64,000 bases of DNA from Spirillospora albida (GTDB taxonomy: Bacteria > Actinomycetota > Actinomycetes > Streptosporangiales > Streptosporangiaceae), in NCBI RefSeq assembly GCF_000718255.1, contig NZ_JOFJ01000002.1, forward strand, positions 310,001 to 374,000, in the 5' to 3' direction. Each line of letters opens with the position of its first letter. Within the stretch, counting starts at the first letter, position 1. Of this stretch, positions 1 to 7,831 are shown in pieces. The translations under genes were made by a program, and so were the position numbers. The notes below the pieces were generated by a model. It was not told where the DNA came from, made no database searches, and saw nothing but the letters and a program-made list of their open reading frames with translations.

Positions 1-396
1 GTGAAGGAGCTCGCGGCGGCGCCGGGCGGCGACACCTACGCCGAGGCGCTGCGGGAGCTGTTCGACCTGGACCCGAAGGCGCCCGAGGCGGTGACGCGGC
101 CCGAGATCGAGCCGGACGGGCCCCCGGCCGCCGCCACGCCGTGGGGAGAAGCCGCGCGTTCCTCGCGCGCTGCCCGTACGGTGGATACCTCACCCGTCCG
201 GGACGCCGTGCCGGCCGAGTGCGCGGAAGCCGACTGCGTCGCGACCGACGGGGGGCTCGCCGCCGACCCGGCCGCGGTGAACACCATGAACGTGGACGCC
301 GTCAACGCGCACGCCGCGAACGTCCGGGCGGTCAGCGCCCGCGAGACGGCGGGCGACACGGACCGGACGACCGAGCCGAGCGGAGCGAGGCGATGA
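1..396 (+). CDS. hemA: Glutamyl-tRNA reductase, C-terminal fragment (5' end outside window)
   Basis: The window opens inside this gene, so the first codon here is not its start. The first ~25 residues (KELAAAPGGDTYAEALRELF followed by DLDP) look like the C-terminal dimerisation helix region of actinobacterial glutamyl-tRNA reductase, followed by a low-complexity Ala/Asp-rich tail of about 100 residues. The full enzyme reduces glutamyl-tRNA to glutamate-1-semialdehyde with NADPH, the first committed step of C5-pathway tetrapyrrole synthesis. The stop overlaps the hemC start as ATGA, and hemC, hemD and hemB follow, which supports the assignment strongly. In Streptomyces the same block is preceded by rex, which would lie outside this window. 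The catalytic part is not visible. Confidence 0.85.
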   Translation: MKELAAAPGGDTYAEALRELFDLDPKAPEAVTRPEIEPDGPPAAATPWGEAARSSRAARTVDTSPVRDAVPAECAEADCVATDGGLAADPAAVNTMNVDAVNAHAANVRAVSARETAGDTDRTTEPSGARR

Positions 397-1313
397 GCAG
401 TTCAGGTACGGGTCCGCTGCGGCTCGGCACCCGCAAGAGCCTGATGGCGACGACCCAGTCCCAGATGGTCGCGGACGAGCTGACCCGGCGCACCGGTCGC
501 GCGGTCGAGCTCGTCGGCGTGACGACCGAGGGCGACGTCTCCAAGGCGCTGCTCGCCCAGATCGGCGGCACGGGCGTGTTCGTGAACGCGCTCCGCGACA
601 AGATCCTGAGCGGCGAGGTCGACTTCGCCGTCCACTCGCTGAAGGACCTGCCGACCGCGGAGACCCCGGGTGTCGTGCTCGCCGCGACGCCCGCCCGCGA
701 CGACGCCCGCGACGCCCTGTGCGGGCCGTCCAAGCTCGCGGATCTGCCGCGCGGCGCCCGCGTCGGCACCGGTTCGCCGCGCCGCATCGCGCAGCTCCTC
801 GCGCTGCGCCCCGACCTGGACGTCGTGCCGATCCGCGGGAACGCCGACACGCGGCTGCGGAAGGTCACCGACGGCGAGCTGGACGCGATCGTGCTCGCGT
901 ACGCCGGGCTGAACCGCATCGGGCGGCTGGACGCGGTCGCGGAGGTCTTCGAGACCGACCAGATGCTGCCCGCGCCGGGCCAGGGCTCGCTCGCGCTCGA
1001 GTGTGCCGCTGAGCGGGACGACCTGCGTGCCGTGCTCGGCGCGGTCGACGATGCTGTGACCCGGGCGGCGGTCACGGCCGAGCGCACCGTGCTGGCCGTC
1101 CTCGGGGCGGGCTGCTCGGCGCCGCTCGGCACCTTTGCCGTTGTAGAAGAAGAGAAGCTGCATCTGACGGCGACCGCCGCGTCGGTCGATGGGAGCCGGC
1201 AGATACGGCTGTCCGCAAGCGGCCACCCGGATCGGGCGGAGCGGATCGGGCGCGAACTCGCGGACCGGATGCTCGCCCAGGGGGCCGACCAGTTGATGGG
1301 GGAGCGCGATTGA
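393..1313 (+). CDS. hemC: Hydroxymethylbilane synthase (porphobilinogen deaminase)
   Basis: This cytoplasmic enzyme condenses four porphobilinogen molecules into hydroxymethylbilane. The 306-aa protein has the family's usual length. Its N-terminus has the LRLGTRKSLMA motif. The catalytic aspartate lies in HSLKDLP (D85), the substrate-binding arginines in GTGSPRR and IRGNADTRLRK, and the cysteine that carries the dipyrromethane cofactor in LGAGCSAPLG (C241). The ATG start at 393 overlaps the hemA stop by 4 nt, which suggests translational coupling and rules out the longer in-frame upstream extension. Its own stop overlaps the TTG start of the next gene. All key residues are intact. Confidence 0.96.
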   Translation: MSSSGTGPLRLGTRKSLMATTQSQMVADELTRRTGRAVELVGVTTEGDVSKALLAQIGGTGVFVNALRDKILSGEVDFAVHSLKDLPTAETPGVVLAATPARDDARDALCGPSKLADLPRGARVGTGSPRRIAQLLALRPDLDVVPIRGNADTRLRKVTDGELDAIVLAYAGLNRIGRLDAVAEVFETDQMLPAPGQGSLALECAAERDDLRAVLGAVDDAVTRAAVTAERTVLAVLGAGCSAPLGTFAVVEEEKLHLTATAASVDGSRQIRLSASGHPDRAERIGRELADRMLAQGADQLMGERD

Positions 1314-2887
1314 GCCCCGTTGGTGACGGCACGGCGACCGGCCCCGGAACGGTCGTCCTGATCGGCATGGGCCCGGGTGATCCGGGCCTGCTGACGCTGC
1401 GCGCCGCGAGCGAGCTGGGCCGTGCCGACACGGTCGTGGTGGACCGTGCCGCGTGTCCCGCCGAGATCCTCGCGCACTGCCGCCCGGACGCGGAGATCCT
1501 CGACTCGGCGTCGGGCGACGCGGCCAAGCTGGCCGTGAAGGCCGCGCGGGCGGGCCGCCGGGTCGCCCGGCTGTTCCAGGGCGATCCCGGGCTTGCGTGC
1601 GCGTTCGCCGCCGAGGGCGGTGCGCTCGCCAAGGCCGGCGTCCCGTTCGAGGTCGTCCCGGGGGTGTCGGCCGTGACGGGTGTGCCCGGCTACGCGGGCA
1701 TCCCCCTGACGGACGCCGGGCACCGGGAGGTGCGCGTCATCGACGCGTCCGGGGGCGGGGTCGACTGGGAGCGGTTCGCCGACTCGGACGCCACCCTCGT
1801 GATCCTGGGCGTGGAGGGCGCGGTCGCCGAGACGGCCAAGGGCCTGATCGCGTCCGGCCGGCCGGACGCCACCCCCGCCGCCATGACCAGCCTCGGCACC
1901 ACCACCGAGCAGGAGACCGTCGTCTCCACGCTGAACCGGCTGGCGGCCGACACCAAGGGCATGGAGGCCCCGGCGCTGATCATCGTCGGCGACGTGGTGC
2001 GCCGCCGCGACCAGCTGTCCTGGTTCGAGACGAAGCCGCTGTTCGGCTGGCGGGTGCTCGTCCCGCGCACGAAGGAGCAGGCGGCGTCGCTGTCGGACCA
2101 GCTCCGCGAGTACGGCGCCGTCCCGGACGAGGTCCCCACGATCTCCGTCGAGCCGCCCCGCACCCCCCAGCAGATGGACCGGGCCGTCAAGGGCCTCGTC
2201 ACCGGACGCTACGAGTGGGTCGTGTTCACGTCCACGAACGCGGTGAAGGCCGTCCGGGAGAAGTTCGTCGACTACGGCCTGGACGCCCGCGCGTTCGCCG
2301 GGCTGAAGGTCGCCGCCGTCGGCGAGCAGACCGCCGCCGCGCTCGTCGAGTTCGGCATCCACCCGGACCTGACCCCCTCCGGCCAGCAGTCCAGCGAGGG
2401 GCTGGCGGAGGTCTGGCCGCCCTACGACGAGGACCTCGACCCGATCAACCGCGTGCTGCTGCCGCGCGCCGACATCGCCACCGACACCCTCATCGCCCGG
2501 CTCACCGACCTCGGCTGGGAGTGCGAGGACGTCACCGCCTACCGGACGGTCCGGGCCGCGCCGCCGCCCGCCCCGATCCGCGAGGCGATCAAGGGCGGCG
2601 GGTTCGACGCGGTGCTGTTCACGTCGTCGTCCACGGTGAAGAACCTCATCGGGATCGCCGGAAAGCCGCACAACGTCACCGTCATCGCCTGTATCGGCCC
2701 GCAGACGGCGAAGACGGCGGAAGAATACGGCCTGCGGGTCGACGTCATGGCGGAGACGCCGTCGGCGCCCGCCCTGGCGGAGGCGCTCGCGGAGTACGGC
2801 GCGAGGCGGCGCGCGGCCCAGGTCGAGGCCGGGGATCCGCTGCGCAAGCCGAGCCAGATGCGCCGGGGCGCCCGCCGCCGCAAGTAG
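1310..2887 (+). CDS. hemD: Fused uroporphyrinogen-III methyltransferase-like / uroporphyrinogen-III synthase
   Basis: This 525-aa two-domain protein starts at a TTG that overlaps the hemC stop. Residues ~13-245 form a tetrapyrrole methylase domain (opening GMGPGDPGLLTL, later VPGVSAVTGVPGYAGIPLT). Residues ~255-500 are a HemD domain (WRVLVPRTKEQA, VVFTSTNAV, VLFTSSSTVKNL) that closes and isomerises hydroxymethylbilane to uroporphyrinogen III. This fusion is common in actinobacteria. The methylase half is diverged: the usual GDPfvFGR segment reads GDPGLACAF and the yDrL segment reads VDRAACP. SAM-dependent methylation toward sirohaem or B12 is therefore less certain than the synthase activity. 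The C-terminus is a basic tail. The hemB start follows 41 nt downstream. Confidence 0.93.
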   Translation: MSPVGDGTATGPGTVVLIGMGPGDPGLLTLRAASELGRADTVVVDRAACPAEILAHCRPDAEILDSASGDAAKLAVKAARAGRRVARLFQGDPGLACAFAAEGGALAKAGVPFEVVPGVSAVTGVPGYAGIPLTDAGHREVRVIDASGGGVDWERFADSDATLVILGVEGAVAETAKGLIASGRPDATPAAMTSLGTTTEQETVVSTLNRLAADTKGMEAPALIIVGDVVRRRDQLSWFETKPLFGWRVLVPRTKEQAASLSDQLREYGAVPDEVPTISVEPPRTPQQMDRAVKGLVTGRYEWVVFTSTNAVKAVREKFVDYGLDARAFAGLKVAAVGEQTAAALVEFGIHPDLTPSGQQSSEGLAEVWPPYDEDLDPINRVLLPRADIATDTLIARLTDLGWECEDVTAYRTVRAAPPPAPIREAIKGGGFDAVLFTSSSTVKNLIGIAGKPHNVTVIACIGPQTAKTAEEYGLRVDVMAETPSAPALAEALAEYGARRRAAQVEAGDPLRKPSQMRRGARRRK

Positions 2888-2927
2888 CCCATGCCACCGG
2901 GGCCGCCCGGCCCAGGGAAGAAGGATC

Positions 2928-3923
2928 ATGTCTGCTCAGTTCCCCGTCGCGCGGCCGCGGCGGCTGCGGCGCACCCCGGCGCTGCGCCGGCTGGTCGCCG
3001 AGACCCGCCTCGCCCCGGCCGAGCTGGTGCTGCCGATGTTCGTCAAGGAGGGCATCACCGAGCCGCACCCGATCTCGTCCATGCCGGGCGTGGTGCAGCA
3101 CACCCGCGACAGCCTCCGCAAGGCCGCGCACGAGGCGGTCGAGGCGGGGGTCGGCGGCATCATCCTGTTCGGGATCCCGGCGGTGAAGGACGGCGACGGG
3201 TCCGCCGCCGACGACCCGGCCGGGATCGTCCAGCTCGCGCTGCGCGACCTGACCGCCGACCTCGGCGACGCCGCGGTGATCATGACGGATCTGTGCCTGG
3301 ACGAGTACACCGACCACGGGCACTGCGGCGTCCTGACCGCCGCCGGCGAGATCGACAACGACGCGACGCTGGAGCGGTACGCCTCGATCGCGATCGCGCA
3401 GGCGTCCGCCGGCTCGGCGGTCCTCGGCCCGTCCGGGATGATGGACGGCCAGGTCGCCGCGATCCGCTCCGCGCTGGACGGGGCCGGCTACCAGGACATC
3501 GCGATCATGTCCTACTCGGCGAAGTACGCCTCCGCGTACTACGGGCCGTTCCGCGAGGCCGCCGAGTGCGCGCCCCAGTTCGGCGACCGCGCCACCCACC
3601 AGCAGGACCCCGCCAACGCGGACGAGTCGCTCCGCGAGGTCTTCCTCGACCTGGCCGAGGGCGCCGACATGGTCATGGTGAAGCCCGCGGGCGCCTACCT
3701 CGACATCGTCCGCCGCGTCCGGGACGAGGTGGACGTGCCGGTCGTCGCGTACCAGGTCAGCGGCGAGTACGCCATGATCGAGGCCGCGGCCCGGAACGGC
3801 TGGGTGGACCGCGACCGCACGATGATGGAGTCGCTCCTGTCGATCCGGCGGGCCGGCGCGAACCTGGTGCTGACCTACTACGCGACCGAGGCCGCCCGGC
3901 GGCTGGCGCGCGGCGCCCACTGA
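2928..3923 (+). CDS. hemB: Delta-aminolevulinic acid dehydratase (porphobilinogen synthase)
   Basis: HemB condenses two 5-aminolevulinate molecules to porphobilinogen. The 331-aa protein has both Schiff-base lysine motifs, SYSAKYASAYYGPF (K199) and MVKPAGAYLD (K252). The metal-site segment reads DLCLDEYTDHGHCG: of the three cysteines in zinc-type enzymes, the middle one is Asp (C123, D125, C133), giving a mixed zinc/magnesium-type set. An AGGGAAGAAGG Shine-Dalgarno lies 6-12 nt before the ATG. It is the fourth gene of the hem operon, 40 nt after hemD, and a short GC hairpin follows it. Confidence 0.96.
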   Translation: MSAQFPVARPRRLRRTPALRRLVAETRLAPAELVLPMFVKEGITEPHPISSMPGVVQHTRDSLRKAAHEAVEAGVGGIILFGIPAVKDGDGSAADDPAGIVQLALRDLTADLGDAAVIMTDLCLDEYTDHGHCGVLTAAGEIDNDATLERYASIAIAQASAGSAVLGPSGMMDGQVAAIRSALDGAGYQDIAIMSYSAKYASAYYGPFREAAECAPQFGDRATHQQDPANADESLREVFLDLAEGADMVMVKPAGAYLDIVRRVRDEVDVPVVAYQVSGEYAMIEAAARNGWVDRDRTMMESLLSIRRAGANLVLTYYATEAARRLARGAH

Positions 3924-3970
3924 TCCGGGACCGGTAGTCACTTCGGGCCGTATTCCCGGGGTCGCCGTAC

Positions 3971-3991
3971 GCCGGGTCCGGGACGCCCGGC
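3971..3991 (+). terminator. Weak GC hairpin after hemB
   Basis: GCCGGG and CCCGGC form a 6-bp stem with a 9-nt loop, 48 nt after the hemB stop. There is no T-run. It could end the hem transcript or simply be GC-rich spacer before the next gene. Confidence 0.25.
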
Positions 3992-4042
3992 ATCATCGGT
4001 ACCAGGGAACCCACGCGCGACCTTGGGATATGGGGGGCGAGG

Positions 4043-4690
4043 ATGCTGGCGGTCTCGGGGAGCAGACGGCAGAAGGCGGCACGCGACCGGATGGCCGCGG
4101 CGGCCCTCGACTACGCCGCCCTCGGCTGGCCGGTCCATCCCGGGGCGTCCCCCGATCCCGGCGGCGACCGGGCCTGCTCGTGCGACCGCATCGGGTGTCC
4201 CGACCCGGCCGCGCACCCGGTGTCGGCGGCGTGGGCGCCGCAGGCGACCACCGACGCCGAGGTCATCGGGCGGTGGTGGACCGAGCGGCCGCACGCCAAC
4301 GTCATCCTGCCGACCGGGCGCGTCTTCGACGTGTTCGACATCCCCGCCGGAGCGGGCGCGATCGCCCTCGCGCGGATCGAGCGGGACGGCCTGCCGGTCG
4401 GGCCGGTCGCGTCCGTCGGCGACGACCGGTACCTGTTCTTCGTCGCGACGCGCGGCGCCCCCGCCGACGAGGACGAGTGGTGGTCCTGCCACCTCGACTG
4501 CTCGCCGGAGACCGTCACGGAGACGCCCGGCATGCGCTGGCACTGCCGCGACAGCTACGTCGTCGCGCCGCCGTCCGTCCTGCCCTACGGGCGTGAGGTC
4601 GGCTGGCTGCGGCCGCCGGACGGCGGCCCGCTGCCCGACCCGCTGCGCCTGCTCACCGTCCTGGCCGAGAGCTGCGACGCCGCGGCGTAG
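4043..4690 (+). CDS. PrimPol-like (bifunctional DNA primase/polymerase N-terminal family) protein, probably non-catalytic
   Basis: This 215-aa protein resembles the stand-alone PrimPol-type N-terminal domain proteins found near hemB in many actinomycetes. Visible features are an opening helix with YAALGWPVHPG (residues 24-34), a Cys-containing insert CSCDRIGC (45-52), a TTDAEVIGRWW segment (69-79), VILPTGRVFDVFDIP (87-101) and a late RDSYVVAPPS segment. Catalytic PrimPol domains carry a DxD-type metal site in the segment that here reads FDVFDIP, so polymerase activity is doubtful. A GGGGGGCGAGG Shine-Dalgarno just before the ATG fixes the start. The family assignment is from memory of related sequences. 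The true function is unknown and may be regulatory or nucleic-acid binding. Confidence 0.7.
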   Translation: MLAVSGSRRQKAARDRMAAAALDYAALGWPVHPGASPDPGGDRACSCDRIGCPDPAAHPVSAAWAPQATTDAEVIGRWWTERPHANVILPTGRVFDVFDIPAGAGAIALARIERDGLPVGPVASVGDDRYLFFVATRGAPADEDEWWSCHLDCSPETVTETPGMRWHCRDSYVVAPPSVLPYGREVGWLRPPDGGPLPDPLRLLTVLAESCDAAA

Positions 4691-4706
4691 CCGCGTTCGC
4701 CCCCGT

Positions 4707-6386
4707 TCAGCGCGGGGCGGTGATGGGCGGCTTGGTGCCCCAGCCGGAGTACCAGGCGTTGACCGTCTGCTGCCGGTTCTTCGCCGGGCCCAGCGCGCGC
4801 ATCCACAGCTGGACCGGGCGGTCCGACCGGTCGAACCGCACCGCGAACCCGATCTTCTCCGCGCCGGTGAGACGCGCCATCTCGGCGAACACGGGCCCGG
4901 TTCCGCCGCCGCCGGTGAGCTCGCCCAGCGGCGCCTCGCCCCGGTAGACCGTTCCCGACCGCCGCAGCGACGTCGCCGACTCCAGCAGCGACGTGATCGC
5001 GGCGATCGAACCGCTCCAGCGGATCTGGTCGGCCAGCGCCGGGTAGCCCTGGCCGTTCAGAGGCGCCTTCCGCCACTTCTTGCCGGACTGGACGTGCACG
5101 CCGTCGGGCAGTACGACCGTCCGGGCCGCCTTGCGGGTGTCGCCCGAGCCGGTGATCGTCATGGAGTGGGCCGGCGCGCCGCCCTGGACCAGCGTGAACG
5201 TGCCCTTGGCGGTGGCGGGCGCGAGACCCGCCCGGCGGTAGGAGAACGTCGCGGACGGGGTCCGGGCGGTCGCCGCCGCGAGCCGCGCGACCAGCGGACC
5301 CGGGTTCACCCCGCCCTCCGGCAGCGTCGGCTGCGGGGTGCTGCTCTGCGCGGGCGTCGGGGGCGGCGGCGTGTCATCGTCCTTCAGCAGCGTCATCCCG
5401 CCGGCGATGCCGCCCGCCGCGAGGAGGGCGGCGGCCACGGCCGCGGCGATCCAGCGGGTCCGGCCGCCGCCGGTCCCCTGGGCGGCGCCGACGACCGGGT
5501 GCCGGCCGCTGCTGCGCGCCGGTTTCGGCTCCGGCAGCGCGGCCGCCTGCGCGGACAGCTCGGCGAGCCGGCCGCGGCCCTGCGCCTCCCAGGACGGCCC
5601 GTACGCCGCCACCGCGGCGTCCTCCAGCGCGCCGAGCAGATCGGCGGCCGTCTTCGGGCGGTCCGCCGGGTCCTTCGCGAGCCCCTCGATGACGAGGGTG
5701 CGGAGCGGGCCCGGCACCTCCTCCGCCGGGATCGGCCCCTCCCGGTGCTGCTTCGCCAGGTTCCGGCCCGTGTAGGGCGGCCGCCCGGTGAGGCACTCGT
5801 AGAACAGCGCGGTCGCGGCGTACAGGTCGGTGGCGACGGTCGCGGGCGCGCCGTCCCACAGCTCCGGGGCCGCGTACTGCGGGCCGTGCTGCGCCTCGGT
5901 GCCCGCCGGGGCGGTCGCGAAGTCCGACAGCAGGCAGTTGCCCTGGCCGTCCACGAAGACGCTGGACGGGCGGAGCGAGCCGTGCACGATGCCGTGGCCG
6001 TGCGCGGCGGCGAGGCCGAGCAGCATCCCGCCGAACATCGACAGCGCGGCGAGCGGCCCGGTGGAACGTTGCACGCCGAGGACGCGCCGCAGCGAGACCC
6101 CGTCGACCCGCCCCATGATGATCGCGGCGCCGTCGGCGCCCTCCACGAAGTCGAAGAGATCGACCACGTTGGGGTCCTCGAGGTGGGACAGGGACCGCGC
6201 GGCCGCGCGGTACGCCGCCATGAACGCCTCGTCGGCCGCCGGGCCGGCGTGCAGGTAGTTGATGGCGACCTTGGTGCTGGTCTGGTCGTCGACCGCCAGC
6301 ACCACCCGGCCCAGGGCCCCCGTGCCCAGTTCCCGTTCGTGGGTGAAGCCCGGGACCGTCCAGCCGTCGACCACGGTGAAAGCCAT
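4707..6386 (-). CDS. Transmembrane Ser/Thr kinase-fold protein, predicted pseudokinase, with secreted LppX/LolA-like domain
   Basis: The 559-aa protein has a cytoplasmic kinase fold (~10-255), a linker, one membrane helix (~312-333), a Pro-rich stalk and an extracytoplasmic domain (~360-559) resembling LppX/LprG/LolA-type lipoproteins. The glycine loop GTGALGRV (21-28) and AAPE (172-175) are kept. The VAIK lysine is Asn (VAIN, N43), HRD reads HGS (135-137, catalytic Asp lost), and DFG reads DFA (155-157). Phosphotransfer is therefore unlikely, and it may act as an allosteric or scaffold sensor. The start was chosen at the ATG before AFTVVDGWTVPGF; GGAGG lies unusually close, so a GTG at 6374 is an alternative. 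It is divergent from hemL. Confidence 0.85.
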   Translation of the reverse strand: MAFTVVDGWTVPGFTHERELGTGALGRVVLAVDDQTSTKVAINYLHAGPAADEAFMAAYRAAARSLSHLEDPNVVDLFDFVEGADGAAIIMGRVDGVSLRRVLGVQRSTGPLAALSMFGGMLLGLAAAHGHGIVHGSLRPSSVFVDGQGNCLLSDFATAPAGTEAQHGPQYAAPELWDGAPATVATDLYAATALFYECLTGRPPYTGRNLAKQHREGPIPAEEVPGPLRTLVIEGLAKDPADRPKTAADLLGALEDAAVAAYGPSWEAQGRGRLAELSAQAAALPEPKPARSSGRHPVVGAAQGTGGGRTRWIAAAVAAALLAAGGIAGGMTLLKDDDTPPPPTPAQSSTPQPTLPEGGVNPGPLVARLAAATARTPSATFSYRRAGLAPATAKGTFTLVQGGAPAHSMTITGSGDTRKAARTVVLPDGVHVQSGKKWRKAPLNGQGYPALADQIRWSGSIAAITSLLESATSLRRSGTVYRGEAPLGELTGGGGTGPVFAEMARLTGAEKIGFAVRFDRSDRPVQLWMRALGPAKNRQQTVNAWYSGWGTKPPITAPR

Positions 6387-6457
6387 CCCTCCGATACGGC
6401 TGACGCCGGTGTGGGTGAAGAGGCACCGCCAGACCGGCGGGCCGATGTCGTACTTGG

Positions 6458-6487
6458 TGGATATCGGCCCGTACCCGGCGAGGTCAA
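6458..6487 (-). promoter_or_regulatory. Candidate sigma-70-type promoter of the pseudokinase gene
   Basis: On the minus strand TTGACC (6487-6482) and TATCCA (6463-6458) are separated by 18 nt. Transcription would begin near 6451, giving a ~65-nt leader before the ATG at 6386. It lies in the 137-bp divergent region shared with hemL. Confidence 0.45.
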
Positions 6488-6523
6488 GCACAGTCGCCGA
6501 ACTGCAACTGAGAGACTGCGTTC

Positions 6524-7813
6524 GTGACTGGACACGATCGCTCCCAGCAGCTGTTCGACCGTGCCGGCCGGGTCGTCCCGGGCGGCGTGAACTCACCGGT
6601 CCGGGCCTTCGGCGCCGTCGGCGGGACGCCCCGCTTCATGGCGTCCGCGCGCGGCCCGTACCTGACCGACGCCGACGGCAACGAGTACGTCGACCTCGTC
6701 TGCTCGTGGGGCCCGATGATCCTCGGGCACGCCCACCCGGCCGTCGTCGAGGCGGTGCGGGACGCCGCCGGGCGCGGCACGTCCTACGGGGCGCCGACGC
6801 AGGGCGAGGTGGAGCTCGCCGAGGAGATCGTGGAGCGCACCGCGGTCGAGAAGGTGCGGCTGGTCAACTCGGGCACCGAGGCGACGATGTCGGCGATCCG
6901 GCTCGCGCGCGGCTGCACCGGGCGGGCGAAGGTCGTGAAGTTCGCGGGCTGCTACCACGGCCACGTCGACTCCCTGCTGGCCGCGGCGGGTTCGGGCGTC
7001 GCCACGTTCGGGCTGCCGGACACGCCGGGCGTCACGGGCGCCACCACGGCGGACACGATCGTCCTGCCGTACAACGACGTCGTCGCCGTGGAGCAGGCGT
7101 TCGACGAGCACGGCCAGGACATCGCCTGCGTGATCAGCGAGGCGGTGCCGTGCAACATGGGGGTCGTCCCGCCGCTGGAGGGCTTCAACGCGCTGCTGAA
7201 GCGCCTGTGCGAGCGCGCCGGGGCCCTGCTCGTCCTGGACGAGGTCCTGACGGGCTTCCGGGCGTCCGCCTCCGGCTGGTACGGGATCGAGGGCGTCGCG
7301 GGCGACCTGACGACGTTCGGGAAGGTGATGGGCGGCGGGCTGCCCGCCGCCGCGTTCGGCGGCCGCGCCGACCTCATGGACCGGCTCGCCCCCGCCGGCC
7401 CCGTCTACCAGGCGGGAACCCTGTCGGGGAACCCGCTCGCCACCGCGGCCGGGCTGGCGACGCTGCGCAACGCCACCCCCGACGTGTACGCGGCGATCGA
7501 CCGGTCGGCCGGGATCGTGGCGCGCGCCGCGTCCGACGCCCTCGCGAAGGAGGGCGTCCCCCACCGGCTGCAGAACGCGGGCAACCTTTTCTCGATCTTC
7601 TTCACCGAGGGCCGGGTCGACGACTTCGCGGCCGCGCAGGTGCAGGACTCGCGGGCGTACGCGGCGTTCTTCCACGCGGCACTGGAGCGCGGCGTGTACC
7701 TGCCGCCGTCCGCGTACGAGGTGTGGTTCCTGTCGGCGGCCCACGACGACGAGGCGCTGAACCGGATCCTGGACGCTCTGCCGCACGCCGCTCGGGCCGC
7801 CGCGGCGGCGTAG
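6524..7813 (+). CDS. hemL: Glutamate-1-semialdehyde 2,1-aminomutase
   Basis: HemL is a PLP enzyme that converts glutamate-1-semialdehyde to 5-aminolevulinate, linking HemA to HemB. The 429-aa protein has the family's expected length. It carries the N-terminal GGVNSPVRAF signature, the NSGTEATMSA cofactor-phosphate region, YHGHVD, the LVLDEVLTGFR Asp-containing segment and the Schiff-base lysine in TTFGKVMGGGLP (K267). The GTG start at 6524 is the first in frame with the family N-terminus; only a weak GAGAG precedes it. It stands apart from hemACDB, separated by the PrimPol-like and pseudokinase genes, and converges on the aldolase gene with an 18-bp gap. Confidence 0.96.
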   Translation: MTGHDRSQQLFDRAGRVVPGGVNSPVRAFGAVGGTPRFMASARGPYLTDADGNEYVDLVCSWGPMILGHAHPAVVEAVRDAAGRGTSYGAPTQGEVELAEEIVERTAVEKVRLVNSGTEATMSAIRLARGCTGRAKVVKFAGCYHGHVDSLLAAAGSGVATFGLPDTPGVTGATTADTIVLPYNDVVAVEQAFDEHGQDIACVISEAVPCNMGVVPPLEGFNALLKRLCERAGALLVLDEVLTGFRASASGWYGIEGVAGDLTTFGKVMGGGLPAAAFGGRADLMDRLAPAGPVYQAGTLSGNPLATAAGLATLRNATPDVYAAIDRSAGIVARAASDALAKEGVPHRLQNAGNLFSIFFTEGRVDDFAAAQVQDSRAYAAFFHAALERGVYLPPSAYEVWFLSAAHDDEALNRILDALPHAARAAAAA

Positions 7814-7831
7814 GGCACACGTCGCGGCGGC

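Noticed and set aside
332..2929. 865-residue open frame on the minus strand opposite hemC-hemD
   Set aside because: It is an Arg/Gly/Asp/Val-rich shadow frame caused by high GC at codon third positions; it has no domain, and the plus-strand haem genes are certain.
6387..6596. 70-residue N-terminal extension of the pseudokinase
   Set aside because: It lacks kinase-family similarity, would cross the candidate promoter and overlap the hemL start.
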